Source: CAZVCG01 sp964626265
Lineage (GTDB): Bacteria; Pseudomonadota; Alphaproteobacteria; UBA9219
Assembly (NCBI GenBank): GCA_964626265.1
Contig: CAZVCG010000028.1
Coordinates: 1 to 24,156, forward strand
DNA: 24,156 bases
Direction of reading: 5' to 3'
Below the pieces are notes generated by a model that was not told the DNA's origin, did not search any database, and saw nothing but the letters and a program-made list of their open reading frames with translations. Of the stretch, positions 6,870-15,094 are shown piece by piece (position 1 is the stretch's first letter; every line of letters begins with the position of its first letter). Position numbers and translations under genes: made by a program.

Positions 6870-7202
6870 CACCGTACTGACCCCATCCAACCGGACGCGG
6901 ACGGAGGTTGTACCGTTGGCGGCGGCGAGGACGGCGATGCCAATGGAGGCCATGCCAGCAGCGGGCGCGACGATTTGATTGTTTGCCGCGTCCCATGACA
7001 CGCGTGCGCAAGCGTCCAAAGCGATGTTCGCGGTTTTGGGAAGCGAGAACACGCCGCGCGTGGCAAGCTCGACGCTGCCGCCCGCGCTGGCCGCTTTTGT
7101 CGCTACGCCGAACAGATTGCCGATGAGGACGCCTTGCCCTGATGAGAGAGCCACGGGCGTTGTCGCCGTGATAATGTTACCTTCTTGGATAAAGTTTCTC
7201 AT
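6861..7202 (-). CDS. DUF2190-like capsid-associated protein
   Basis: 113 residues beginning MRNFIQEGNIITATTPVALS and continuing with GQGVLIGNLFGVA, the pattern of the DUF2190 family found beside capsid genes and thought to be head decoration or stabilising proteins. The protein is small, glycine and alanine rich and predicted all-beta. The start at 7202 has AAAGGAG 6 bases upstream; a longer open frame to 7385 overlaps the joiner gene and is rejected. The gene begins one base after the stop of the gpW-like gene, so both share one late operon. It is the last gene of the head cluster: where a tail module would normally follow, a convergent unrelated gene stands instead. Confidence 0.8.
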   Translation of the reverse strand: MRNFIQEGNIITATTPVALSSGQGVLIGNLFGVATKAASAGGSVELATRGVFSLPKTANIALDACARVSWDAANNQIVAPAAGMASIGIAVLAAANGTTSVRVRLDGVSTVAA

Positions 7203-7203
7203 C

Positions 7204-7416
7204 TTAGACTCCTTTGCTTGAGTTGATACGAACTTGTGTGATCCGCTCGGTTGTGGATGTACTGATGCGGCGTTCAAGGTCGGCCAGCGCGGTTGCCATT
7301 TCGGCGTCGGTGGCGTAGGACACGCGCTTGCCGTCATATTCGACGGTGCGAACTCCGGCGTAACGCGCCCGTAAGAGCGAGTCACGCCATGCGGTGAGTT
7401 GGGCGAGATCGGCCAT
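7204..7416 (-). CDS. gpW-like head-tail joining protein
   Basis: 70 residues, matching the length (about 68) and pattern of lambda gpW: an N-terminal helix LAQLTAWRDSLLRARYAG, a beta hairpin VRTVEYDGKRVSYA and a second helix AEMATALADLERRI. gpW sits under the portal and provides the surface to which tails attach. The gene lies between capsid (stop 7420) and the DUF2190-like gene, the expected position. Its presence in an element without tail genes suggests heads finished for docking of tails made elsewhere. Upstream ribosome site is weak, so translation may couple to the capsid gene three bases away. Confidence 0.82.
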   Translation of the reverse strand: MADLAQLTAWRDSLLRARYAGVRTVEYDGKRVSYATDAEMATALADLERRISTSTTERITQVRINSSKGV

Positions 7417-7419
7417 GTG

Positions 7420-9198
7420 TTACGCGCCTACATTCATGTGCCAGCCGCGCCAATCGACAAAGCCCGCGCCATAATCCAATAGGACGCGGATTTCTACGCC
7501 GTCCACGTCCCAGCCGGATTTGCTTTCGACTTGTGGGCCTTCGCCGCCCGCGAGATAGGCATATTCAAGGCCGTCAACTTCTCCGGCGTCCGCCGTCACA
7601 AACCAGCGCGTCGCGCTTGTCAGGCGCGGCTCGACCACAAGCGTGAGCCTGTTTGAAAACGGGTTCACATCATCGACCTTGGCCGCCGCAATCGTCGCCA
7701 GCCATTTCTCGGCTGTGGTTTCGAGCGCAGGCGGGACAAGCAGGTATTTGGGCGAAACGCGGATAAAGCGATCCTTGTTGATCCCCGTTTGCGTCCGCAT
7801 AGCAAGGCGCGCGTCGGAAAGTGTATCGTCAGCAATCGCCCCGCCCGCCGCCGCAAGGTTCGCATGATCGGCATGAAACAGCGTTTTGCCGTCATTGAGC
7901 TTAGGGCCGTTGCCAGCGTTGGATTCAAGCAGCTTGACCAGCGTTTGAGCCTCGGTTTCTGCCGCCGCTTGGCCCATGCGACGGGACAGGTCAGAAAACG
8001 CGCCCAGATCGTCATTGACCAGAACTTGGCGAGTCACGCCGATCTTCTTGGCGAAGGTGTCGATGCGGTAGGCTTCTCTCGCTTCCGCCATCGTGCCGGA
8101 TTTAATCTCGCCATGCTCGTTGAGTTTTTCAAGAAGCGGCGCTTCGCCCAACATGATTTTGTTGACGGCGCGAAAGTCCTTCGCTGTGGTCTGCCGCCCC
8201 AACAAACGAATACCGGACGGCGCGGCTTGATAGGCGGCGCGTAGGGTGCGGTTGATCGTATCGCCCACGATTAAGCCGAAGTCGCTTGTCGTGTGCAAGG
8301 CGCGCGTGATAAGCGTCGCGGGCGAAAGGCCCGTGACGGATGCGTTGCGCAAGATCAGGATTTCTTTTGCCATGTCCGCGCACGTCGCATAAGCATAACG
8401 CCGCGCGGGTTCAGACAATTGGTGCGATGGGTTGATCCGCCCATAAAGAGCCTCGCCCATTTGCTGCGCGCGCAGGGCTGGCTCGTCGTGATCTTGCACA
8501 ATCTCGATGCGGGTTTGCTCGGTGCGGATATTGACTCCACGCTGTGCCAACGCATCAAACGCCGCCTTGCGCGTTTCATCCGGCGTTGCGTTCGCGTCGA
8601 TTTGTGCGTCGATAAAACTTTGATCGAGTCCGGCAACACGGGCAATGGTACGGATTTCAGCATTGATGACAGCGCGGGTTTCTTTTGTGACAGGATCGGG
8701 CATAGAGTTTTCCTCCTTACGAATGGATGCGCCGGGATCGGCGGGCGTGGGAACAAGTGAGATTTCAAGCGGCGTCCAGCGCGTGGCGGTCAGGGTGCGC
8801 TTGCCGGACTCGTTGCTTTCCGCCCATTCTTCGACCGTGTAGCCAACCGAGATATGGCGCAGGATGCCGGAAAGAACGTCTTGCCAAACGGGTTCGACTT
8901 CGGCGCGGGTGGAGAATTGCAAAACGGCGCGTCCGTCCTTGCCGTCCACATTCGCGCTTCGTACCATCCCCAACACGTCGCGCACCGCGCCTTGTTTATG
9001 CGCGTCAAGGACGCTGGCCCCGATCAAGCGAGACAGATCGACGGCGGATTGATCGAGCGAGAGCCGTTCAAAATACTCGCCGTTCATGTCGCGGCGGCGC
9101 ACGGGTGCGCCCGTGCTCCACACAACCTCGATGGTGCGGGCGTCGGCATTGGCGGTTTGCGGCGCGAGGCTCGCGCTACGGGTCAGTAAATCAGGCAT
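7420..9198 (-). CDS. Prohead protease / major capsid fusion protein
   Basis: 592-residue fusion. Residues 1-165 form an HK97-type (S78) prohead protease: the catalytic histidine is in SVLDAHKQG (H67), the serine in ILRHISVGY (S117), and the domain closes with the usual LEISLVPTPADPGA. Residues from about 166 on form the capsid protein: a helical N-terminal region likely removed during maturation, then a shell domain with KTLFHADHANLAAAG, RVSPKYLLVPPALE and a C-terminal GWHMNVGA. The start at 9198 is chosen because AAGGAG lies 8 bases upstream and the ATG overlaps the portal stop (ATGCCTGA). An in-frame longer reading from 9336 runs inside the portal gene and is rejected. A strong internal ribosome site precedes Met166, so free capsid protein is probably also made. 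Confidence 0.9.
   Translation of the reverse strand: MPDLLTRSASLAPQTANADARTIEVVWSTGAPVRRRDMNGEYFERLSLDQSAVDLSRLIGASVLDAHKQGAVRDVLGMVRSANVDGKDGRAVLQFSTRAEVEPVWQDVLSGILRHISVGYTVEEWAESNESGKRTLTATRWTPLEISLVPTPADPGASIRKEENSMPDPVTKETRAVINAEIRTIARVAGLDQSFIDAQIDANATPDETRKAAFDALAQRGVNIRTEQTRIEIVQDHDEPALRAQQMGEALYGRINPSHQLSEPARRYAYATCADMAKEILILRNASVTGLSPATLITRALHTTSDFGLIVGDTINRTLRAAYQAAPSGIRLLGRQTTAKDFRAVNKIMLGEAPLLEKLNEHGEIKSGTMAEAREAYRIDTFAKKIGVTRQVLVNDDLGAFSDLSRRMGQAAAETEAQTLVKLLESNAGNGPKLNDGKTLFHADHANLAAAGGAIADDTLSDARLAMRTQTGINKDRFIRVSPKYLLVPPALETTAEKWLATIAAAKVDDVNPFSNRLTLVVEPRLTSATRWFVTADAGEVDGLEYAYLAGGEGPQVESKSGWDVDGVEIRVLLDYGAGFVDWRGWHMNVGA
8701..8717 (-). promoter_or_regulatory. Internal ribosome binding site for capsid-only product
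   Basis: On the minus strand AAGGAGGAAAACTCTATG occurs in frame at the protease-capsid junction. AGGAGG lies 8 bases before ATG at 8703. Translation from here gives a 427-residue capsid protein beginning MPDPVTKETRAVIN. The site is as strong as any other in the element. Confidence 0.72.
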
Positions 9199-10621
9199 TC
9201 GCTTTTTCTCCTTGATCGGGGGCGTTGTTTGCGTTCGCGGGTGGCGCTGTGAATGAAAGCCCCATCGCTTTTTCCCGCGCTTTGTCGGCGGCAATCGCGG
9301 CGTCCACTTCCTCGGCGTCATAGCCGCGCTCGGCAATCGACTGGCTGCGGCTTTTAAGACCAGCTTTGATCTGTTCGATTTCCGCGCGCGCGTCTTTCAG
9401 GGGATCGACCCAATCCCATTTCGGGGGCAACCAATCGACAGCCAGATAGGTTTCAGGATTAAGGTCGAAATCTCGCGCGGAAATATCGCCGTTCAACGCA
9501 GCCATACGCACAAACCGTTCCCAGACGGGACGGCAAAATTGATAGACAAGAATGCTGTGTTGAAGCTGTTCCATGCGACGGCGGAACTCGACCAGCCCTG
9601 CGCGGATGCTGGAATAGGTCACGCCTTCCAAATCGCCGGATACAAGCTCGTAAGGAATCCCAAGGCCAGAGGCGATGGCGCGAATGTGGTTTTTGACATA
9701 AGCGCCATAATCGCCCGGATCGGCGGGGTCGGAAAACTGGATGTCCGCGCCGGGTGGCAGAGGAATCAGGCTCCCCGGTTCCATGCCGACCTGAAGAACG
9801 CCATTTACCCCGCTGCCATTGTTCAACCCCGCCACCGTTCCATCAGGATCGCGTATAAAGCCCGTGAACAGCGCCGCGACCTTGGCTTTGACCAGCGCGG
9901 CGTCCTCGTATTGATCGAGCTCATGCAGCCGCAACAAACTCGGCGCAAGCCATGTGATGCCGCGCAACTGCCCCGGAGACAGAACGTAAAACAGATGAAG
10001 CATATCGGCGGCAGGCAAACGCGCCGTTTCAAAAGCGCCCAAGGACAAAGGATCGTCCGGACGCTGCCGATAACAGTGATAAGCCACGCGCTTGCCATTG
10101 CCATCAAACTCAATGCCCGCGCGAATGCGCGCTCCGGCTCCCAACTCGCGGTGCAAATCCAGCGGAACCTGATCGCGATTGAGCAATTCGATTTGAAGCG
10201 GGATTTCCGATGTCGCGTTGTCAACGCGCATGCGAGCAAAAGACTCACCACCTTCGATCATTGCCCTCAGCGCAAGCGCCTGAAGCCCATAAAAATCCGT
10301 CAGCCCTGCGGCATCCGCCCGATCCGTCCACCGCGCCCAAGCCTCATGAAGGATAGCGCGAACATCGGGATCATAATGGCGCGAACGAGGCTTGATCCCC
10401 GTGCCGACGGCATTCGCCACCAACCCCTGCACAGCGGCAGCAACCCACGGGTTGTTACGGGCGTAATATCCTGCCCGACGCGCCGAAACCGTCGCCCCCG
10501 ACAGGATCGCCGCGTTAAGTGATTCGACCGTTTTGGCCTTATCCCAACGCCGCCCACCGCCAGCCGCGTCAAACGAGCGGCGGCGCGACAATCCCAAGGC
10601 ATGGCGAAGATGGTTCCACAT
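9191..10621 (-). CDS. Lambda-family portal protein
   Basis: 476 residues, similar to lambda gpB-type portals. It forms the dodecameric ring at one capsid vertex through which DNA enters and to which joiner and tail attach. Seen: an N-terminal arm with SARRAGYYARNNPWVAAAVQ, LVANAVGTGIKP, the stem region GESFARM, ELLNRDQVPLD, DMLHLFYVLSPGQLRGITWL, LEGVTYSSIRAGLVEFRRR and a C-terminal PPKWDWVDPLKDARAEIEQI, all recurrent in this family. It overlaps the protease start by 8 bases. The start at 10621 has no obvious ribosome site. Upstream lies the restriction-modification insertion, which has separated the portal from the terminase genes that normally precede it. Confidence 0.92.
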   Translation of the reverse strand: MWNHLRHALGLSRRRSFDAAGGGRRWDKAKTVESLNAAILSGATVSARRAGYYARNNPWVAAAVQGLVANAVGTGIKPRSRHYDPDVRAILHEAWARWTDRADAAGLTDFYGLQALALRAMIEGGESFARMRVDNATSEIPLQIELLNRDQVPLDLHRELGAGARIRAGIEFDGNGKRVAYHCYRQRPDDPLSLGAFETARLPAADMLHLFYVLSPGQLRGITWLAPSLLRLHELDQYEDAALVKAKVAALFTGFIRDPDGTVAGLNNGSGVNGVLQVGMEPGSLIPLPPGADIQFSDPADPGDYGAYVKNHIRAIASGLGIPYELVSGDLEGVTYSSIRAGLVEFRRRMEQLQHSILVYQFCRPVWERFVRMAALNGDISARDFDLNPETYLAVDWLPPKWDWVDPLKDARAEIEQIKAGLKSRSQSIAERGYDAEEVDAAIAADKAREKAMGLSFTAPPANANNAPDQGEKANA

Positions 10622-10742
10622 GCGAGGGATTGTGAAGATTTACAGGGCTTACGTCATTCGGAGAGATTGGGAATTATTGTTAACGTTGAGGAATATTCGA
10701 CATCTGTAGACGACGCGAGGCCCGTCTGTTAGAAAATACTCT

Positions 10743-11582
10743 ATGAAACCGAATCCACTATACCTCAAAAAACCGCCTCGCTTTTGGGCTAACGTAAAGC
10801 TGATTTCTGAACAGGCTGGTTATAGCGTCAGGTGCAAGGGGAGCGTGAAAACGCTCAGAACCTACTCGATTGATGATGCCGTCAGAATTTATAATGATGA
10901 GGGGCTGGATGAAGCCTTTCTCACAAAGGAAACAGCTTTCCTCAATGAAGTAATAGGCTATTTAAATTTCCGCACGGATGTTCTGACAAATTATGTCCAA
11001 CCTCTTTTTATGGACAGGGATGAGGCGCAAAAGGAATACCTTGCGCTCAGGAAAAAGTATTCACTCTCCCGTGCCGAAACAATGAACAAGCAGAAAGGTG
11101 ATAAACGACACCCAGCGTATTTTGCTGGAATGGTATCTATGATTGCAGAGAAAGTTCTGGGTGCCGAAGGCTTTGTCGATGACGCGCGAAGGCTGTCACT
11201 CGTTTCATCAAACGGTATTGCAGAATATGTCTTCTCTCGCCGTTTTGATGGGGCTTTGCCATCGATTATCAACCCATTAGCTGTTTGGGAAATCAAGGAG
11301 TACTACGGCACAACCACTTTTGGCAGTCGTGTTGCGGATGGCGTATACGAAACCTTGCTTGACGGATTCGAAATCAATGAGGCCGAAGCGGTTATCGGTC
11401 GACGCATCAACCACTTTCTTTTCATCGATGACCGCTTTACTTGGTGGGATTGCGGACGGTCATATCTCTGTAGAATGATCGATATGCTCCACACTGGTCA
11501 TGTCGATGAAATCTTTTTTGGCAAAGAAATTCTAAGCGAATGGGAAAAGTGCCTTATCGCCTTATCCGGCAACCGAAATTAA
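10743..11582 (+). CDS. Putative type II restriction endonuclease (PD-(D/E)XK-like)
   Basis: 279 residues, opposite in strand to the head genes and convergent with a DNA methyltransferase, their 3' ends overlapping by 21 bases. The candidate nuclease core is D169 (RRFDGALPS) followed by E183-I-K185 in NPLAVWEIKEYYGTTTFGSR, a D-Xn-EXK signature. A conserved-looking C-terminal part reads FLFIDDRFTWWDCGRSYLCR then MIDMLHTGHVDEIFFGKE. The gene is visibly richer in A+T than the flanking phage genes, suggesting separate acquisition. The function rests on the motif and the methyltransferase partner; a non-restriction nuclease is possible. I do not recognise the specific enzyme family or recognition site. 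No strong ribosome site precedes the ATG at 10743. Confidence 0.62.
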   Translation: MKPNPLYLKKPPRFWANVKLISEQAGYSVRCKGSVKTLRTYSIDDAVRIYNDEGLDEAFLTKETAFLNEVIGYLNFRTDVLTNYVQPLFMDRDEAQKEYLALRKKYSLSRAETMNKQKGDKRHPAYFAGMVSMIAEKVLGAEGFVDDARRLSLVSSNGIAEYVFSRRFDGALPSIINPLAVWEIKEYYGTTTFGSRVADGVYETLLDGFEINEAEAVIGRRINHFLFIDDRFTWWDCGRSYLCRMIDMLHTGHVDEIFFGKEILSEWEKCLIALSGNRN

Positions 11583-12455
11583 GGGCGCATCCGTTTCAAA
11601 GAAATCTTTCTGCGAGACAGTACGCTCAGATGACAAAAGAAGACGATCTTTCACATGCTCGTCTTTTACATCAAGACCATCTCTCCAAAATCTTTTAAGC
11701 ATAGAACCGCCCAAAGCGACGTAACACTCAGCTTCAAACAAACCTTGGGGGGGGGTAATGGATATATTTTTTGTGCCTGATTTTTTTATGCCGTCGATTG
11801 AAAGGGCAACAAATGCTCCACGGCCTTTTGCCGATAAAAGCGTGCGATAAAGTCGCTCTAGAGTAAAATCCTGCGCCCCATAAATGATCTTCTGGCTATC
11901 GACGTAAGGTGGATCACAATAAACTATGTCGTTTTGGCCTGCTTGCGAAATGACTTTTGTAAAGTCACCATGAACAAATTCCGTATTTCTGACAATCTGA
12001 TGCCATACAGCAATGCGATCAGAAAATTCTTGTGGGGAAATGGCATCATGGGGGCCGATGGGGGTGGAAAGGTACCCATCTCTTCGGAAACGCATCACCC
12101 CGCCGTAGCATGAGCGGGATATAAAAAGAAAATCATGAGGATTTGGTGACTGATTATACCGCGCCTTAATCTTTTCGTATGCCCCCCGTCTATCCTTTAC
12201 ATAAATTGTCCAGTTTTCGGTATAGCTCTCCACCAGATCATTAGGGCGAGCCTTAACGAGTTTCCACATATCGATGAGAGGCTCTATTACGTCCGAGACG
12301 ACAGACCTTTTGGGCTTTAAGCGACCGAGTACGGCCAAACTACCGGCAAACGGCTCATAATATGTTTCGCAATCAGAAGGAAAGGCTGAAATGATAAAAT
12401 CAGCCGAGCGATATTTGTTTCCGATATACTTGATGAGTGGTTTTGCTTTTGTCAT
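11562..12455 (-). CDS. D12-class DNA adenine N6-methyltransferase
   Basis: 297 residues. It transfers a methyl group from S-adenosylmethionine to adenine in DNA. Class features: an N-terminal PLIKYIGNKYR segment, motif I TYYEPFAGSLAVLG (32-44) and motif IV DIVYCDPPY with DPPY at 181-184. It is the likely protecting partner of the convergent endonuclease candidate and lies 56 bases downstream of the terminase gene on the same strand, so late transcription could read into it. A run of nine C residues (minus strand, 11747-11755) encodes TPP at about residues 234-236; gain or loss of one C would truncate the last 60 residues. Base composition is lower in G+C than neighbouring head genes. The target sequence is unknown. 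Confidence 0.85.
   Translation of the reverse strand: MTKAKPLIKYIGNKYRSADFIISAFPSDCETYYEPFAGSLAVLGRLKPKRSVVSDVIEPLIDMWKLVKARPNDLVESYTENWTIYVKDRRGAYEKIKARYNQSPNPHDFLFISRSCYGGVMRFRRDGYLSTPIGPHDAISPQEFSDRIAVWHQIVRNTEFVHGDFTKVISQAGQNDIVYCDPPYVDSQKIIYGAQDFTLERLYRTLLSAKGRGAFVALSIDGIKKSGTKNISITPPQGLFEAECYVALGGSMLKRFWRDGLDVKDEHVKDRLLLSSERTVSQKDFFETDAPLISVAG
11747..11755. repeat. G9/C9 homopolymer tract in methyltransferase gene
   Basis: Nine consecutive G on the plus strand, reading as C9 in the coding strand. It is the longest G/C homopolymer I found in the window and is of the kind that slips during replication. Confidence 0.9.
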
Positions 12456-12511
12456 GCCTTACACCATGCAATACGATTCACCTGAAACCAAGGAGAAACT
12501 TCACTTTCCAG

Positions 12512-14338
12512 TTAGTTTCTGCCCATCCATTGCGATTTAACAACGCCTCCATTGGCCGATGGTAGCGCCTGCTTTTCTCTTTTTGCTGCGGAACAAGCAG
12601 CTTCTACCTCTTCATTCAACCTCAACCCCATGCTGATAAGGCCATGGAGGGCGGCGGTGGCATAGACGTAGGTGTCGAGGACTTCATTGCGTTCGCCCTC
12701 GCGGCGGGGTTGCCATGAGCGAATCGGGCGGCCTCGTTCGAATCGCGTGACCACACGCTCCGCCGTAAGCTGCCGAAAATAATCCGCGTCGCGCTCTTGC
12801 GGGAAATGCATACAGCCGGGGCCAGATTCCGTCAGGCGGAGGCGGGCAAACAGGGAGTCTTTAACGGCATCGACGCCGATGATAAAAAGCGGAACTTTGC
12901 CTTTTGTACGCGACGGACGGCGCGGCCAGACGGGGATGCCCGCGCCACCACGCCCCTTGATGCCCCAGATGCGCCGCGCAAGGCGCGTGCGACAAAATTC
13001 GTAGGCCGCTTTTGTGTGATGCCCGCCCGTGTCGATGCAGGTTGCTCGGATGGGTAAGTCAGGTTGATTGCCGCAACACGGATATGTCGAACGAAGGAAG
13101 GCATCGAGATCGGCCCAGATACGCGGGCCGGAAGGATCGCCCCAGATTACGCGATAATCGACAGACCAAGATTCTTCATCCTTGCCCCAACCGACGACTT
13201 GAACCTCGATGCGATCGCCTTGAAGATCGACACCAGCCGTGAGGATGGCGATACCAGACGGCAACAAGCCACCCCAACTTTCACGTCGCGCCATCAACGG
13301 ATCGGCCTCGACGATTTCGCCCGCCATGTCCTCCCAACTTTCGGCAAGCTTGGTGTTTGTCCAGACTTGAAGACGCGGCGGATCGCGCATGACCTGTCCG
13401 TGTTCAAGCGCAATTTCCGCCCATGTCTCCCACGGGCTGTAAAGCGCGGAAAGATGAAAGCCAGCCGTCCGCCCATCGCCCTCAGCCGTTTTTCGCCATT
13501 CGCTTTGCGCTAGAAGTTTTGGCTTGTCATGTTCAAAATGAACGCCGCCGCATTTCTCACAAATCAAATAGGCTTCACGCCGTTGTTTGTCTGGCCATTG
13601 AATCCGCGCCCATGTGATGGGAGCCATATCCCCGCAATGCAGGCATGGCACGAAGAACTTTCTCTGATCGGATTCAAGGTAAGCGGCCTCAATCCGGCTG
13701 TGGTTTTTGAGCGTTGGCGTCGAGACCATATAAATCTTCCGCCGCCCTTTGAACGTTGCTGTACGCTGGACGACCAGAGCCACAGGATCGCCTTCGCCAC
13801 CAGCGTCCGCCGGATAGCCATCCACCTCATCCAGAAAAAGATAACGAACGGGTGTAGAGCGCAGGCCGATGGCGCTATTCGCGCCCGTCATAACCAATTG
13901 CCCGCCGGGAAAAGATTTACGGAACAGACTATTTCCGGCATCTTTTGAACGCGGTGGGGAAACCAGATCGCGCAACACGGGCATAGCCTCAATCATCGGG
14001 TCGATGCGCACCGCCGTGTTTCGACGCACCATGTCGAGCGACGGCTGCACAAGCATGGCAATGCCGGGCGCATTTTGGATGATATAGCCGATCCAGCAGA
14101 GGCCCGCTTCCGTCCCGCCGACCTGCGCTCCCTTCATCAGAACCACGCGCTCATAGGGGCTTGAACTTGACAGCGCGTCCATGACCTCCCGCAGATAAGG
14201 CGTCCGGCTTGTGCGCCAACGTCCGGGTTCCGCCGATGTCGGCGGCAAGAGCCTGTTTTGATCCGCCCATGCCGATACAAAGATTTGCGGCTCTGGCCTG
14301 ATGCCGCGTTTCCATGCCGCATCAATGCCTGAAAGCAT
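12512..14338 (-). CDS. Terminase large subunit, lambda gpA family
   Basis: 608 residues (lambda gpA is 641). This is the ATP-driven motor and nuclease that cuts concatemers and packages DNA through the portal. The ATPase domain shows a Walker-A-like VVLMKGAQVGGTEAG (residues 65-79) and Walker B YLFLDEVDGYP (166-176). The motor coupling region VSTPTLKNHSRIEAAYLESD and the CxxC pairs in PCLHCGDMAP and ICEKCGGVHF are typical of gpA proteins. The C-terminal nuclease domain includes TAGVDLQGDRIEVQVVGWG and ATCIDTGGHHT. The start at 14338 overlaps the small-subunit stop by 17 bases and has AAGGA 8 bases upstream. gpA-type terminases usually cut at specific cos sites, so this element probably has its own cos. 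Confidence 0.94.
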   Translation of the reverse strand: MLSGIDAAWKRGIRPEPQIFVSAWADQNRLLPPTSAEPGRWRTSRTPYLREVMDALSSSSPYERVVLMKGAQVGGTEAGLCWIGYIIQNAPGIAMLVQPSLDMVRRNTAVRIDPMIEAMPVLRDLVSPPRSKDAGNSLFRKSFPGGQLVMTGANSAIGLRSTPVRYLFLDEVDGYPADAGGEGDPVALVVQRTATFKGRRKIYMVSTPTLKNHSRIEAAYLESDQRKFFVPCLHCGDMAPITWARIQWPDKQRREAYLICEKCGGVHFEHDKPKLLAQSEWRKTAEGDGRTAGFHLSALYSPWETWAEIALEHGQVMRDPPRLQVWTNTKLAESWEDMAGEIVEADPLMARRESWGGLLPSGIAILTAGVDLQGDRIEVQVVGWGKDEESWSVDYRVIWGDPSGPRIWADLDAFLRSTYPCCGNQPDLPIRATCIDTGGHHTKAAYEFCRTRLARRIWGIKGRGGAGIPVWPRRPSRTKGKVPLFIIGVDAVKDSLFARLRLTESGPGCMHFPQERDADYFRQLTAERVVTRFERGRPIRSWQPRREGERNEVLDTYVYATAALHGLISMGLRLNEEVEAACSAAKREKQALPSANGGVVKSQWMGRN

Positions 14339-14840
14339 CGCGCAATCCTTCTAGCGGCGTGTCAGCCAGTTGCTCCAAATGCTCACGCATCAGGCGATCC
14401 AAAACGGCGAATGTTTTATTGGGATCAGACCCAAGCTCTCCGGCGATCACGGGAGCCGAACGCTGAATCCACGCGATATGGGCATCTCGCTCGGCACGAG
14501 CGCGTGCAAAAACCGTGTTAACGGCTTCGTCGGCATTGATGAGCGTACCGCGTTCCTGTTCCAACGCCAGTTTGGCGCGTTGAACCTGAACGATAAGATG
14601 CAAGCGCCTTGCTTCCGCAAGCGAAGGGCCGCCGCCCTCATGTCGCGACACACCGCCTTTGTTGCGACGGTCAGGATCGAGGTTGTTTTCCATCCACGAC
14701 AGGCCAGCCTCGACATTGATGCGTCCATCGGGTTGAACAGGAAGCCCTTCCGCGATCAGTTGCGAGATACGTCCGCGCGTCAATCCCACGCGAGCGGCAA
14801 AATCGGCCTTGCTTTCGGCTTCTTCCTTTAGTTTAGGCAT
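14322..14840 (-). CDS. Terminase small subunit (Nu1-like)
   Basis: 172 residues from the ATG at 14840; the frame is open back to a TTG at 14927 and the start is not certain. The N-terminal winged-helix domain SKADFAARVGLTRGRISQLI, then AEGLPVQPDGRINVEAGLSW, matches the cos-binding domain of Nu1-type small subunits. It is followed by a long basic helical region (SLAEARRLHLIVQVQRAKLALE) for oligomerisation and a C-terminal part that contacts the large subunit. It binds the packaging site and directs the large subunit. In satellites a private small subunit is the usual way to package satellite DNA in preference to helper DNA. It overlaps the large subunit gene by 17 bases. Confidence 0.82.
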   Translation of the reverse strand: MPKLKEEAESKADFAARVGLTRGRISQLIAEGLPVQPDGRINVEAGLSWMENNLDPDRRNKGGVSRHEGGGPSLAEARRLHLIVQVQRAKLALEQERGTLINADEAVNTVFARARAERDAHIAWIQRSAPVIAGELGSDPNKTFAVLDRLMREHLEQLADTPLEGLRDAFRH

Positions 14841-14927
14841 ATCGCGGCCCAGACGCTGGAAACCTTGTGCGCTGTGCTCGCCCGCATACGCTTCGCCCAA
14901 CAGGACCCGCGCCATTCGCCGTGCCAA

Positions 14928-15094
14928 TGGCCACCACCGCTTGCAATCCGCTGCAACGCGCTCCGCTTCCGAAGGAATCGAATGCGATTTCTGGTTGACG
15001 CTCTATATAGGCGCGCGCGTACGCGCGTATAGACAGATAACCAGAAACAGGCTTCGATCCCTTCGGAACCTCAGAAACCTCAAAGAAATCAAAG
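14928..15094. other. Repeat-rich intergenic region: candidate cos or replication origin
   Basis: This is the only sizeable non-coding gap between the replication and packaging modules. It holds a perfect 14-bp palindrome CGCGCGTACGCGCG (15014-15027) flanked by CTATA (15003-15007) and TATAG (15028-15032). It also holds a small dyad AATCG-AATG-CGATT (14976-14989) and three imperfect 9-bp tandem units ACCTCAGAA, ACCTCAAAG and AAATCAAAG (15068-15094) ending exactly at the helicase stop codon. Lambda-type cos sites lie just upstream of the small terminase gene, as here, and iteron-like repeats next to a primase-helicase suggest an origin. Neither role is proven. Confidence 0.5.

Noticed and set aside
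9199..9336. N-terminal extension of the protease-capsid gene
   Set aside because: It overlaps the end of the portal gene; a strong ribosome site and ATG at 9198 define the start.
9539..10522. Long plus-strand open frame (327 codons) opposite the portal gene
   Set aside because: Arg-rich shadow of a high-GC gene; the minus frame has clear portal motifs.
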